64,000 nucleotides of DNA from Pandoraea terrigena (GCF_902459705.1 NZ_CABPRU010000002.1:496001-560000), one strand, 5' to 3'. Numbered from the stretch's first letter, positions 44,215 through 53,375 are shown. Numbers and translations are program-made. Notes: generated from the letters alone by a model not told the origin.

Positions 44215-45432
44215 ATGCCCTATCGGACCATCATTCGCAACATCCTCTGGATGCTGACCGAGCGCGGCGCGCAGATCGTCGGGGGCATCGCCGTCTCCGG
44301 TCTTCTGGCACGCAGTCTCGGCGCCGCGCAGTTCGGCTTGTTTCAATACGCGCAATCGCTCGTGTTCCTCGCCGCGTCCCTCACGCTGCTGTGCGGCAGC
44401 GAGGTCGTGGTGCCGCGTCTGGTCGGCAAGACCGAGGCGGAGCAACGCACGGTCATCGCGCATGCGTTCGTGCTGCGCCTGGCCGCGGCGGCCGTCGCCT
44501 ATACCGTGCTGGCCATCTACGTCATTGGGTTTGCCGAGTCCGAACTGGTTGCCGTCGCGCTCTGGCTCGGCGTGGCGCTCTGGTTCCGCGAGCCCGCAGG
44601 CATCGTCATCGCATGGTTGCAGGCGCGCACGTTCAACCGCCCAAGCGTCGCGGCCAATCTCTGCGGCCTGGGGGTCAAACTCGCGCTCGTGGCCCTCCTG
44701 TTCGTGACGCATGCGGGCGTTGCCGCGTTCGCGCTGGTCTATGCCGTCGAGGCCATCGTGGCCGCCGCGCTGCTCGTTCGCTATTACCTGAAGCATTCGC
44801 CCAAGACGCCGGTGATCTGGCGCCGCTCACTCCTGCTCGAACTGCTCTCGAGCGGCATGACGTTCTGGGGTGGCCTGATGCTCATGATCCTGTTCAAGCG
44901 CATCGACCAGCTCGTGCTCAAGCCGCTCATTCCGCTGGCTGAACTGGGCGCGTATGCCGCCGCCATGCAGATCACGGAGAACTTCGTGCTCGTCGCGCCG
45001 ATCATCGCGAATTCGCTGGCGCCGCAACTGATCTTCCAGACGTTCGACAATGCCACCGCGAGGCGCAATACCGTGCGCGCCGTGTGGTTGATGGTCGCCG
45101 CAGGCGCCAGCCTGGCGATTCCGATCGCGCTGCTGGCCCCCTGGATCGTGCACCTGATCTATGGTGCGGGCTTCGCGGCGTCGGCGCAGATTCTGCGCAT
45201 CTCGGCGCTTATGGGGATTCTCGTATTCGCCGATGCCGCCCTGAACCTCACGCTGATTCGTCGCGGCGCCGGACGCTGGGTCATCGCGAAGTGGCTGTGT
45301 GCGGCCGTGGTGGCCTTCGCGGTGGTACGCGGCCTCGCACCGCATCTCGGCGCGCTCGCCGGGGCGCTCGGCTACGGCGCGGGGTATGCGGCCGCGCTGG
45401 TGCTCGGCGTCTGGTTGCTTCGACGGGACTGA
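44215..45432 (+). CDS. ogcX: Oligosaccharide flippase (Wzx-type), likely OgcX
   Basis: The 405-residue membrane protein of the MOP/polysaccharide export superfamily has about 12 helices. It opens MPYRTIIRNILWMLTERGAQ and continues SLGAAQFGLFQYAQSL, typical of Wzx flippases. It should move the undecaprenyl-linked glycan across the inner membrane. The order flippase, three glycosyltransferases, initiating transferase next to apaH matches the Burkholderia O-glycosylation cluster as I recall it (ogcX-E-A-B-I), hence the symbol. The start at 44215 was chosen because the 28 residues upstream overlap the leader hairpin. The next gene starts 4 bases after the stop. Confidence 0.8.
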   Translation: MPYRTIIRNILWMLTERGAQIVGGIAVSGLLARSLGAAQFGLFQYAQSLVFLAASLTLLCGSEVVVPRLVGKTEAEQRTVIAHAFVLRLAAAAVAYTVLAIYVIGFAESELVAVALWLGVALWFREPAGIVIAWLQARTFNRPSVAANLCGLGVKLALVALLFVTHAGVAAFALVYAVEAIVAAALLVRYYLKHSPKTPVIWRRSLLLELLSSGMTFWGGLMLMILFKRIDQLVLKPLIPLAELGAYAAAMQITENFVLVAPIIANSLAPQLIFQTFDNATARRNTVRAVWLMVAAGASLAIPIALLAPWIVHLIYGAGFAASAQILRISALMGILVFADAALNLTLIRRGAGRWVIAKWLCAAVVAFAVVRGLAPHLGALAGALGYGAGYAAALVLGVWLLRRD

Positions 45433-45436
45433 TGCG

Positions 45437-46573
45437 ATGACACTGACTCATTCCCCGAACGGCGACGCCGCCCGCACCGTTTGCCTGTTCACGGGCACGC
45501 TTGCCGCCTTCGCCGGGGCCGAACGCGCGGCGGCCACGCTGGCGAATGCGCTCGCGGCGCGCGGTCATCGCGTGCACGTGCTGTCGTTGTGGGGCCACAC
45601 GCCCGTCTTCCCCATGGCGCCCGGTGTCACGCATCACGCGATGTTCGCCGAGCGCGTGGCGTTCAAGCATCACTACGTTTCCATCGTTCGGCAGGTGCGT
45701 CGCTATGTGCGCGAGCACGCCATCGATGTGATGATCGACGTCGACCCGATGCTCGCGCTCTACACCGTGCCTGCCACGCTCGGCCTGTCGCTACGGCGCA
45801 TCGCCTGGGAGCACAGCACCTACGCGAGCGACCTCGGCCGACGCGCGCGCCGATGGGCACGTGCGCTTGCGGCACGTCGCTACGATGCCGTCGTCGTGCT
45901 CACCGACGCCGACCGCGACGCATGGCGAACGCATCACCCTCACGCCCGTGCGCAATTCGTCACGCTGCCCAATCCACTGGGTCTCCCGATCCCTGACGCG
46001 CCTCCCGAGCCCGACAGCGAAGGCGGCATCCTCGCCGTCGGGCGCCTGATCCCGGAAAAAGGCTTCGACCGCCTGATCGACGCCTGGGCGCGTATCGCCC
46101 GCGACGCGCCGGGCTGGCAGGTGCGTATCGTGGGCGATGGCCCGTTGCGAGACGCGCTGCTCGCGCAAGCCCGCCATGCCGGGGTTGCGCGCACCGTGCA
46201 GGTATTACCCGCCGTGGCCGATATCGCGCAGCACTATGCGTGGGCGGCGATCTACTGCCTGCCGTCGCGACGTGAAAGCTTCGGACTCGTGTTGCTCGAA
46301 GCGAAGGCGTACGCGGTGCCCATCGTGGCCTACGCTGCCGACGCCGGACCCCGTGCGCTATTGCATGACGAGGTCGACAGCCTGGTCGTCGACGACGGCG
46401 ATCTCGACGGGTTGGCTGGCGCGCTGCGCCGGTTGATCGGCGATGCCTCGCTGCGCCGCAGACTTGGCCTGGCGGGCTACGCCCATGCGATGGACTTCGG
46501 GGCCGATGCCATCGCGGCGCGTTGGGAAGCGCTGTGGGCCGGGAGCGCGCCAACATCAGGGAGCACGCGATGA
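45437..46573 (+). CDS. ogcE: Glycosyltransferase family 4, first in the O-glycan cluster (OgcE position)
   Basis: The 378-residue GT-B enzyme is predicted to be cytoplasmic and peripheral. An N-terminal TGTLAAFAGAERAAATLANAL motif is followed by the donor-binding half: GGILAVGRLIPEKGFDRLIDAW, VRIVGDGPLRD and the E-x7-E region SRRESFGLVLLEAKAYAVP. This pattern fits retaining GT4 enzymes such as GalNAc- or Gal-transferases of glycan assembly. Sugar specificity cannot be read. It overlaps the next glycosyltransferase by four bases (ATGA), so it is translationally coupled. The symbol rests on gene order only. Confidence 0.75.
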   Translation: MTLTHSPNGDAARTVCLFTGTLAAFAGAERAAATLANALAARGHRVHVLSLWGHTPVFPMAPGVTHHAMFAERVAFKHHYVSIVRQVRRYVREHAIDVMIDVDPMLALYTVPATLGLSLRRIAWEHSTYASDLGRRARRWARALAARRYDAVVVLTDADRDAWRTHHPHARAQFVTLPNPLGLPIPDAPPEPDSEGGILAVGRLIPEKGFDRLIDAWARIARDAPGWQVRIVGDGPLRDALLAQARHAGVARTVQVLPAVADIAQHYAWAAIYCLPSRRESFGLVLLEAKAYAVPIVAYAADAGPRALLHDEVDSLVVDDGDLDGLAGALRRLIGDASLRRRLGLAGYAHAMDFGADAIAARWEALWAGSAPTSGSTR

Positions 46574-47700
46574 AGATCGCCCTGTTCGTCACCGGTCTGC
46601 AATTGGGCGGTGCGGAGACGCAGGTGGCCGATCTCGCCCGCGGTTTCCTCGCGCGCGGCCATGACGTTGCGCTCATCTCGCTCACGGGCACCTGTGCCAT
46701 CGCCTTGCCGGCTTCACCGCGGCTCACGCTTGTCGAGCTGAAAGCGAGCAAGACACCGTGGTCGCTCGCGTGTGCGTTGGGGCGGCTCGTCGCGCACCTG
46801 CGCGCGTGGCAGCCGGAGGTCCTGCACGCCCACATGGTTCACGCCAATCTGCTCGCGCGCGTGGCGCGGTGGTTTGTGCCGGTGCCGGTGCTGGTGACCA
46901 GCGCGCACAGCCGTAATGAAGGGGGGCGTCTGCGAATGCTGGCGTATCGGCTGACGGATCGCTGGACGGACTTGACGACGAACGTCAGCGACGACGCCGT
47001 CGCCGCCTTCGTCGCGCAACGCGCCGCGCCGGCAGGACGCATCATACGCATGCCCAACGGTATCGACACGGATCGATACCGTCCGGATGCGCATGTCCGT
47101 TTGCAGTGGCGTGCAGCCATTGACGCGTTGCCGTCGGCGACGACACCCATCGTCTTCGCGGCGGGCCGGATGGTCGAAGCGAAGCGCTATCCGATGCTGA
47201 TCGATGCGTTCTCGCACGTGCGCCTTGCAGTGCCCGAAGCGCGCCTGTTTATCGCCGGAGACGGGCCGTTGCGAGCCATGGTACAGGCGCTCGTGGAGGC
47301 GCGCGGACTGACCCATGCCATCACGCTGCTCGGGCGTCGCGACGATATCGCGCAATGGATGTGTACGGCGGACGTCTATGCGATGTCGTCCGCCTGGGAA
47401 GGGTTGCCGCTAGTGATCGGCGAGGCAATGGCCAGCGGCTTGCCCGTGGTGTCGACCGACTGCGGGGGCGTACGCGAACTGCTCGGCACCACCTCGGGCA
47501 ACACGCTGGTGCCAACAGGCGACGCCCAGGCGCTCGGCAACGCCCTGATTCGCCACCTGCGCGCCGACGCGAGCGCGCGCCACGCGACCGGCGTGGCCAA
47601 TCGCGAGCGCATTCTCGCCCATTACTCCCTCGATGCGGTCGTGACGCGCTGGATTGAGGTCTATGCCCGTCTGCGCGAAACGCGACGCAACGGCTCATGA
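46570..47700 (+). CDS. ogcA: Glycosyltransferase family 4, second in the cluster (OgcA position)
   Basis: The 376-residue GT-B protein starts MKIALFVTGLQLGGAETQVADL, the usual acceptor-side glycine loop. RMPNGIDTDRYRPDA, VFAAGRMVEAKRYPMLIDAF, LFIAGDGPLRAMV and SSAWEGLPLVIGEAMASGLPVV follow, all signatures of retaining GT4 transferases. It probably adds one sugar to the lipid-linked oligosaccharide. It overlaps the previous gene by four bases, and 19 bases separate it from the next. The symbol is assigned by position in the cluster. Confidence 0.75.
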   Translation: MKIALFVTGLQLGGAETQVADLARGFLARGHDVALISLTGTCAIALPASPRLTLVELKASKTPWSLACALGRLVAHLRAWQPEVLHAHMVHANLLARVARWFVPVPVLVTSAHSRNEGGRLRMLAYRLTDRWTDLTTNVSDDAVAAFVAQRAAPAGRIIRMPNGIDTDRYRPDAHVRLQWRAAIDALPSATTPIVFAAGRMVEAKRYPMLIDAFSHVRLAVPEARLFIAGDGPLRAMVQALVEARGLTHAITLLGRRDDIAQWMCTADVYAMSSAWEGLPLVIGEAMASGLPVVSTDCGGVRELLGTTSGNTLVPTGDAQALGNALIRHLRADASARHATGVANRERILAHYSLDAVVTRWIEVYARLRETRRNGS

Positions 47701-47719
47701 TTACGCCACGACATTGTCA

Positions 47720-48862
47720 ATGACACCCCCTGTCCTGCTCTGCTCCAACACCTTCTGGTCGATCTACAACTTCCGGCGTGGCCCCATTGCCGCCCTGCTG
47801 GCGGCCGGTCATCCGGTGCACGTGGCCGCGCCCGACGATGCCTTCGCCACACGGCTCGCTGAAATGGGCTGTGTCGTCCATCGCATTCCGATGGCCGCCA
47901 AAGGACAAAATCCGCTTCAGGATCTCGGGCTGATGTGGCGGCTCTATCGTCTTTACCGGCAAATCCGCCCGGCGGTGATCTTCCATTACACGATCAAACC
48001 GAACATTTACGGATCGATCGCCGCACACCTTGCCCGCATTCCGTCGGTATCGATAACCACGGGGCTCGGATACGTCTTCATTCGCGAATCGCTGACCACC
48101 CGGCTGGCGCGACAACTCTACCGTGTCGCGTTTCGCCATACGCTCGAGAATTGGTTTCTCAACGCCGAAGACCACCGCGCGTTTGTCGAAGGCGGACTTG
48201 TCGCCATCGGCAAGACCCGGTTGCTGCCGGGAGAAGGTGTCGACCTCGCGCACTTCGCCAGGGCGCCGTGGCCGGCATCGAACTCGACCGCCGACGCCGC
48301 CCCCACACCGATGCGCTTTCTTCTCATCGCTCGTCTACTGCGCGACAAGGGCGTGCTGGAGTACGTCGAGGCCGCGCGTGCCCTTCGTAGCGAGATGCCG
48401 CATGTGACTTTTCAGATGCTCGGTGCAACCGACGTCGAGAACCCCACGGCCGTCACGCGCAGCGAAGTCGACGCGTGGCAGCGCGAAGGCATCGTCGACT
48501 ATCTCGGCACCACCGACGACGTCCGGCCGAGCATTGCGAATGCGCATTGCGTGGTATTGCCGTCGTATCGGGAGGGCCTCTCGCGCACGTTGCTCGAAGC
48601 CAGCGCGATGGGCCGCCCGCTCATCGCGAGCGACGTGCCGGGTTGCCGGGACGTGATCGACGACGGCGTGACGGGTCGACTCGTGCGCGCACGCGACGCC
48701 GTTGCGCTGACCGCTGGCATGCGGGACATGGCTCGAATGCCGGCGAGCCAGCTCGTCCGAATGGGCGATGCCGGCCGTGCTAAAGTAGCGCGCGAATTCG
48801 ACGAGAATGTCGTCATTGCAGAGTATTTTCGGATTCTCGGATCCCTCCCCGCATCATGCTGA
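47720..48862 (+). CDS. ogcB: Glycosyltransferase family 4 (PglA-like), third in the cluster (OgcB position)
   Basis: The 380-residue GT-B enzyme begins MTPPVLLCSNTFWSIYNFRRG, an opening shared by PglA-type HexNAc transferases of bacterial protein glycosylation. IFHYTIKPNIYGSIAA and GLGYVF (typical of the acceptor side) follow, then LLIARLLRDKGVLEYVEAA and LPSYREGLSRTLLEASAMGRPLI on the donor side. It probably adds the second sugar to the lipid-linked first HexNAc. It overlaps the initiating transferase gene by 7 bases. The frame is open 22 codons upstream, but within the preceding gene. Confidence 0.8.
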   Translation: MTPPVLLCSNTFWSIYNFRRGPIAALLAAGHPVHVAAPDDAFATRLAEMGCVVHRIPMAAKGQNPLQDLGLMWRLYRLYRQIRPAVIFHYTIKPNIYGSIAAHLARIPSVSITTGLGYVFIRESLTTRLARQLYRVAFRHTLENWFLNAEDHRAFVEGGLVAIGKTRLLPGEGVDLAHFARAPWPASNSTADAAPTPMRFLLIARLLRDKGVLEYVEAARALRSEMPHVTFQMLGATDVENPTAVTRSEVDAWQREGIVDYLGTTDDVRPSIANAHCVVLPSYREGLSRTLLEASAMGRPLIASDVPGCRDVIDDGVTGRLVRARDAVALTAGMRDMARMPASQLVRMGDAGRAKVAREFDENVVIAEYFRILGSLPASC

Positions 48863-49947
48863 GTCTTGCTATCGCCCTGGTCGTGTCGTTCGTCGCGACG
48901 CTCTTGATCGTTCGCTATGCGCACGTTCATGCCCGCTTTTCCGGCGATAGCGATGTCGCCGGGGTGCAGAAGTTTCACGTCCGTCCAGTGCCGCGCATTG
49001 GCGGTGTCGGCATCCTGGCCGGCCTGATCGTGGCCGCCACGGCGCTCGGCTTCTCGTATCCTGCCGTCTCGCGCGACATTCTCTTGCTCGTCGCCTGCGG
49101 CCTGCCAGCGTTCCTGTCCGGCTTCATCGAAGACCTGACCAAGAAGGTGACCCCGACCGCGCGCCTCATTTGCACGATGTTCGCGGCACTGCTGGCGTGG
49201 CTGCTGCTCGACATCCATATCACACGCATCGACGTCGGCGTGGCCGACCGCGCGCTGATGCTTGCCGTCGTGTCGGTGCCGCTCACCGTGCTCTGCGTGG
49301 CCGGAATGGCCAATGCCGTCAACATCATCGACGGATTCAACGGGCTCGCGGCGATGGTCGCCATGATCATGTTCGCCTCGCTCGGGTACGTCGGGTTCCA
49401 GGTGCAAGACCCTGTTGTGCTCACCACCTCGATGATCATGGTAGGGGCGATCCTCGGGTTCTTCATCTTCAACTTTCCCGGCGGACTGATCTTCCTCGGC
49501 GATGGCGGTGCCTATTTCCTCGGCTTCATGCTGGCTGAAATCGCCGTGTTGCTGGTCATGCGCAATCCGCAGGTGTCGCCCTGGTATCCGGCGCTGATGG
49601 TGATTTACCCGGCCTTCGAGGTCTGCTTCTCGATCTATCGCAAGCGCTTCGTGCGCGGCATCTCACCCGGCATCCCCGATGGCGTGCACCTGCACATGCT
49701 CGTCTACAAACGGCTGATGCGGTGGGCCGCCGGCGCCCGCACGGCAAGCACGCTGACGCAACGCAACTCCTTGACGTCACCGTACCTGTGGCTGCTATGC
49801 TTGCTGGCGGTGATCCCGGCGACGGTGTTCTGGCGGCACAGCCTGGTGCTCGCACTGTGCTGCGTCGCCTTCATGGTGACGTATGTCTGGCTGTATCTGC
49901 GCATCGTTCGCTTCAAGGCACCCCGCTGGCTGATCTTCAAGAAATGA
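48856..49947 (+). CDS. ogcI: Polyprenol-phosphate glycosyl-1-phosphate transferase (WecA/MraY family), initiating step
   Basis: The 363-residue membrane protein has about 11 helices and WecA-type motifs: KFHVRPVPRIGGVGILAG, the cytoplasmic Asp pair region (FIEDLTKKVTPTARL), VNIIDGFNGLA, IFLGDGGAYFLGF and the HIP-like PDGVHLHMLVYKR. It transfers a HexNAc-1-phosphate from UDP-sugar to undecaprenyl phosphate, starting the lipid-linked glycan. It could also start O-antigen synthesis, but no O-antigen polymerase or chain-length gene lies here, and the company of a PglA-like transferase favours protein glycosylation. It closes the five-gene cluster. Confidence 0.85.
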   Translation: MLSLAIALVVSFVATLLIVRYAHVHARFSGDSDVAGVQKFHVRPVPRIGGVGILAGLIVAATALGFSYPAVSRDILLLVACGLPAFLSGFIEDLTKKVTPTARLICTMFAALLAWLLLDIHITRIDVGVADRALMLAVVSVPLTVLCVAGMANAVNIIDGFNGLAAMVAMIMFASLGYVGFQVQDPVVLTTSMIMVGAILGFFIFNFPGGLIFLGDGGAYFLGFMLAEIAVLLVMRNPQVSPWYPALMVIYPAFEVCFSIYRKRFVRGISPGIPDGVHLHMLVYKRLMRWAAGARTASTLTQRNSLTSPYLWLLCLLAVIPATVFWRHSLVLALCCVAFMVTYVWLYLRIVRFKAPRWLIFKK

Positions 49948-50049
49948 ACGCCCCCAGGAATGACGCATCGCAGGTGCGCAGCCATATCGCACGCCCCGCA
50001 CGCCCCCTCCCTGATCGGGACAACAAGACGAGACAGCGCCTCCTACGCA

Positions 50050-51129
50050 ATGCGTGACATCTATGCCATCGGCGACCTGCAAGGTTGCCAGACATCGTTT
50101 GAACAACTGCTCGCGCGCCTGCCCCAGGACGCGGATCTCTGGTTGGCGGGCGATCTCGTCAATCGCGGCCCCCGCTCGCTCGATACGTTGCGTCAGGTCA
50201 TCGCGCTGGGAGATCGCGTCACGACCGTGCTCGGCAATCACGACCTTCATCTGCTGGCCGTGGCCGCCGGTGTGCGCCAGGCCCACGGCAGCGACACGCT
50301 CGACGATATTCTCAACGCGCCCGACCGTGATGCGCTCATCGACTGGGTTCGCCATCTCCCGCTCGCGCACTTCGCGCAGGGCCATCTGATGGTGCATGCC
50401 GGCGTGCTGCCCCAATGGGACGCCGCGCAGGTCGTCACGCTCGCTCGCGACGTGGAGCAGCAACTGCGTGGCCCGGCGTGGAAGACGTTCCTCTCGCGGA
50501 TGTTCGGCAATCAGCCCGATCGATGGCAAGACAATCTGAGCGACGAAGATCGCCAGCGTCTCACGATCAACGCCCTCACGCGCATGCGCTTCTGCACGGC
50601 GGACGGGCGCATCGACTTCAAGATCAAGGAAGGCGCCGACGCCGCCACGGGCGCGTTGAAGCCCTGGTTCGACATACCCGGGCGTCGCACGGCCGACGTC
50701 ACGGTGGCGTTTGGTCACTGGTCCGCGCTCGGGCTGGTCATGCGCGACAATCTGCTCGCACTCGATACGGGCTGTGTCTGGGGCGGGCAATTGACGGCGG
50801 TGAAGCTCGCCAGCTCGCCTGCCGCACGCGAGTTGATCCAGGTCGACTGCCCGCGAATTCACGATCCGTTAGCCTTCGCAGACGACAAGACGCGCAACAA
50901 GGTCAAGAAAGCCGATCAGGCCGATGACGCGCCCAAGGCCGCGAAAGCGGCGAAATCCGAGAAGGCGGAGAAGGCGGAGAAGGATGGTAAAGCCCGTAAC
51001 GCCGTCGCAGGCAAGCTCGGAAAGATCAGAAAGATCGGAAAGGCTGAGAAAACCGAGAAATCAGCAAAAGCGGACAAAGTCGACAAGCGCGAGCGCGCAG
51101 AGAAAGGGGCGAAGCGCAAAGGCAATTGA
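50050..51129 (+). CDS. apaH: Symmetrical bis(5'-nucleosyl)-tetraphosphatase with Lys-rich C-terminal tail
   Basis: The 359-residue protein has an intact ApaH core (about residues 1-274): YAIGDLQGCQTSFEQLL, LAGDLVNRGPRSLDTLR and VLGNHDLHLLAVA form the metallophosphatase metal site. It hydrolyses Ap4A to two ADP in the cytoplasm. Residues 275-359 form an extra tail almost wholly of Lys, Ala, Glu and Asp in KAEK-like units, absent from E. coli ApaH (about 280 residues). Such a basic, disordered tail resembles histone-H1-like proteins and might bind nucleic acid or polyphosphate; that is inference. The start is ATG at 50050. Confidence 0.92.
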   Translation: MRDIYAIGDLQGCQTSFEQLLARLPQDADLWLAGDLVNRGPRSLDTLRQVIALGDRVTTVLGNHDLHLLAVAAGVRQAHGSDTLDDILNAPDRDALIDWVRHLPLAHFAQGHLMVHAGVLPQWDAAQVVTLARDVEQQLRGPAWKTFLSRMFGNQPDRWQDNLSDEDRQRLTINALTRMRFCTADGRIDFKIKEGADAATGALKPWFDIPGRRTADVTVAFGHWSALGLVMRDNLLALDTGCVWGGQLTAVKLASSPAARELIQVDCPRIHDPLAFADDKTRNKVKKADQADDAPKAAKAAKSEKAEKAEKDGKARNAVAGKLGKIRKIGKAEKTEKSAKADKVDKRERAEKGAKRKGN

Positions 51130-51209
51130 TCGCGTGCGGGCGTCGTCCCGCGGCCCGTCTCGTGACCTATACGTCGCCTAAGCCATCGTCCCAGCCAACG
51201 CAACCAACG

Positions 51210-51238
51210 AAAACGGCGCCCCGCAAGCGCCGTTTTTT
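51210..51238. terminator. Bidirectional intrinsic terminator between apaH and the acyltransferase gene
   Basis: The 10-bp arms AAAACGGCGC and GCGCCGTTTT (51210-51219 and 51227-51236), with a 7-base loop and flanking A/T runs, lie between convergent genes. Confidence 0.88.
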
Positions 51239-51256
51239 GTGCCGTCGCACCGCACG

Positions 51257-52087
51257 TCAGACCTGAACGGCCCGCACCGTATCGCCGTCTTCGTCGCCCA
51301 CGACCGAGTCGCGCGAACCGACCGAGCCGCTTTGCGGCAGCATCGCCTCGGGCAGAAACCCTTGCAGCGCTTCGCCCACGGCCTTCTGCGCGCCAAGCGC
51401 GAACTCGCGACGGTGCTGGCCGTCCTGCGGATGCTGAGGTTCGCCCACCGACAGCCGCACCGTCATGGGCGGCGCGCGCAGAATCATGTCGATGGACTCG
51501 ATCAGACTCGTCTCGCCGATATATGCCGGCGCCATCGTATGGCGTCCGCTCTCGGCATCGGCATAAAACAGGCACAACGGCTGAACGGGCCTGGCCGTGG
51601 CCACCGGGGCCTGCAACAGATTGGCGTGGAAGGGCAACAAGCTCCGACCGTCCGTGGTCGTGCCTTCGGGGAAGACGGTGATGATGTCACCGTCGCGCAG
51701 ACAATCGGACAAGTAGTGCATGATGCGACGCGCATCGGCACGGCGTTCACGTTGCAGAAAAATGGTGCGCGTCTGCACGCTCAGCCAGCCGACCAATGGC
51801 CAATGGCGGATCTCCGCCTTGGCGACAAACCGCACCGGTTGCCAGGCATTGATGGCGAAGATGTCGATCCACGACACGTGATTGCACAGCAGCATCACAC
51901 CACTGTCGGGCAACGGCGAGCGCTGCTCCACTTCGAGTTGCATGCCGCAAAGCTTCAACAGCTTTTGCGACCAAGCGCGAATGCGCCGATGCTTCGCGGC
52001 TTCCGACAGAAACGGGAAAAACAGCAGCGCAGTCAGCAGACCGCGCGTGAGGTGCAAGCCGAGACGAATTTTTTTGATTAGCAACAC
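51257..52087 (-). CDS. 1-acyl-sn-glycerol-3-phosphate acyltransferase (PlsC-like)
   Basis: The 276-residue protein has one N-terminal membrane segment (GLLTALLFFPFLS). The acyltransferase blocks are CNHVSWIDIFAI (block I, the HxxxxD motif), TIFLQRERR, VFPEGTTTDGRSLLPF (block III) and a later PLCLFY. It should acylate lysophosphatidic acid or a related acceptor at the inner membrane; several paralogues usually exist, so essentiality is uncertain. The C-terminal 30 residues are polar and variable. It lies 12 bases downstream of pyrC' and is probably in the same leftward operon. Confidence 0.88.
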   Translation of the reverse strand: MLLIKKIRLGLHLTRGLLTALLFFPFLSEAAKHRRIRAWSQKLLKLCGMQLEVEQRSPLPDSGVMLLCNHVSWIDIFAINAWQPVRFVAKAEIRHWPLVGWLSVQTRTIFLQRERRADARRIMHYLSDCLRDGDIITVFPEGTTTDGRSLLPFHANLLQAPVATARPVQPLCLFYADAESGRHTMAPAYIGETSLIESIDMILRAPPMTVRLSVGEPQHPQDGQHRREFALGAQKAVGEALQGFLPEAMLPQSGSVGSRDSVVGDEDGDTVRAVQV

Positions 52088-52099
52088 GACAATCGCATC

Positions 52100-53368
52100 C
52101 TAGACGACGAGGGTGTCGTGCGCCACGTGGCCACCCACCAGCGTGAGCCGTACACGCCCCGGCAATTCGTATCCCAGAAACGGGGTGTTATGGCCGGCAC
52201 TGCGCAAATGCTGCGCGTCCACGGCCCAGTGCGCCGACGGCGCAACCACGCAAACATCGGCCGGTTGTCCGGGCGCAAGCCGGCCGGCCCCCGGGGCCGC
52301 TGTCGCCAGTCGCTGCCCCGGCCCGTGCGTCACACGCGCCAGTGCATCGACCAACGGCACGCGCGACTCGTTGGCCCACTTCAGCACCAGCGACAGCAGT
52401 AACTCCACCCCGCTCGCCCCCGGCTCGGCTTCGGCAAACGGGACGAGGCGTGCGTCGGCCGCCAGCGGCGTATGGTCCGAGCAGATCGCGTCGACCGTGC
52501 CGTCGCGTGCGGCGTCGCGGATCGCCTCGCGGTCGCGTTGCGCTCGCAGCGGCGGGTCGAGCCGATACTGGGCATCGAAATAGCCGATGTCCATATCGCT
52601 CAAGTGAAGATGGTGTGCCGCAACGTCACATGTCACAGGCAACCCTTCGGCCTTGGCCGCACGCACAAGCGCCAGTCCCGCGGCTGACGACAAGCGGCAC
52701 AAATGCACGCGCGTGCCCGTCACGCGCACGAGTTCGAGAATGGTCTGCAGCGCGATGGTCTCGGCCGCCACCGGAATGCCCGCGAGTCCGAGGCGCGAAG
52801 CGACGGCACCGCTGGCCGCCACGCCACCGGACGCCAGTGCAGCGTCCTGCGCGCGCAACCAGACGGCAAGCCCAAACGTGCCCGCGTATTGCAACGCGCG
52901 CAACAGCGTACGGTTATCCGCCATCGACGCATTGGCCTGCGACAGTCCAATGCAGCCCGCCTGGGTCAACTGCGCCATTTCCGTGAGGTCACGGCCCGCG
53001 AGTCCGACCGTCAAGGCACCCAGCGGATGGATCTGCGCATGGTGCGTGGCGCGCGCGCGCAATTGCAGCATCTCGACGAGATCCGGCTCGTCGAGCACCG
53101 GGTCGGTATCGGGCGGACAAACGACGCGCGTGACCCCGCCAGCCAGCGCCGCCGCCGCTTCGCTCGCGGCTGTCATGCGTCGCGCCGCCAGATCGACAAG
53201 CCCGGGCATGACCGTCAGGCCCGTCACGTCGACGGTACGATCCGCGGTGAAATCGGCTGGCGGCGTGCCCAGCCCGGCGATGACGCCCGCTGCGATGAAG
53301 ACGTCCTGGACGCCGTCGGTGCGGGTCGCGGGATCGATGACGCGGCCGCCCTTCAGATGCAATTTCAT
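52100..53368 (-). CDS. pyrC: Non-catalytic dihydroorotase homologue (PyrC')
   Basis: The 422-residue amidohydrolase-fold protein is clearly a dihydroorotase family member (MPGLVDL, AICSDHTPLAADARLVPF, GYELPGRVRLTLVGG). However, the metal-binding HxH after MPGLVDL is replaced by A61-A62-R63, and the segment that should hold the carbamylated Lys reads CIGLSQ. It cannot bind the usual zinc pair. This matches the inactive PyrC' that holds PyrB dodecamers together in Pseudomonas-type aspartate transcarbamoylase. It follows pyrB by 7 bases. A functional dihydroorotase must be encoded elsewhere. The genome label will probably read dihydroorotase. Confidence 0.9.
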   Translation of the reverse strand: MKLHLKGGRVIDPATRTDGVQDVFIAAGVIAGLGTPPADFTADRTVDVTGLTVMPGLVDLAARRMTAASEAAAALAGGVTRVVCPPDTDPVLDEPDLVEMLQLRARATHHAQIHPLGALTVGLAGRDLTEMAQLTQAGCIGLSQANASMADNRTLLRALQYAGTFGLAVWLRAQDAALASGGVAASGAVASRLGLAGIPVAAETIALQTILELVRVTGTRVHLCRLSSAAGLALVRAAKAEGLPVTCDVAAHHLHLSDMDIGYFDAQYRLDPPLRAQRDREAIRDAARDGTVDAICSDHTPLAADARLVPFAEAEPGASGVELLLSLVLKWANESRVPLVDALARVTHGPGQRLATAAPGAGRLAPGQPADVCVVAPSAHWAVDAQHLRSAGHNTPFLGYELPGRVRLTLVGGHVAHDTLVV

Positions 53369-53375
53369 GGCGCCC

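Noticed and set aside
44215-49947. O-antigen biosynthesis cluster
   Set aside because: No O-antigen polymerase, chain-length regulator or nucleotide-sugar synthesis genes lie here; the order and a PglA-like transferase favour protein glycosylation, though this is not excluded.
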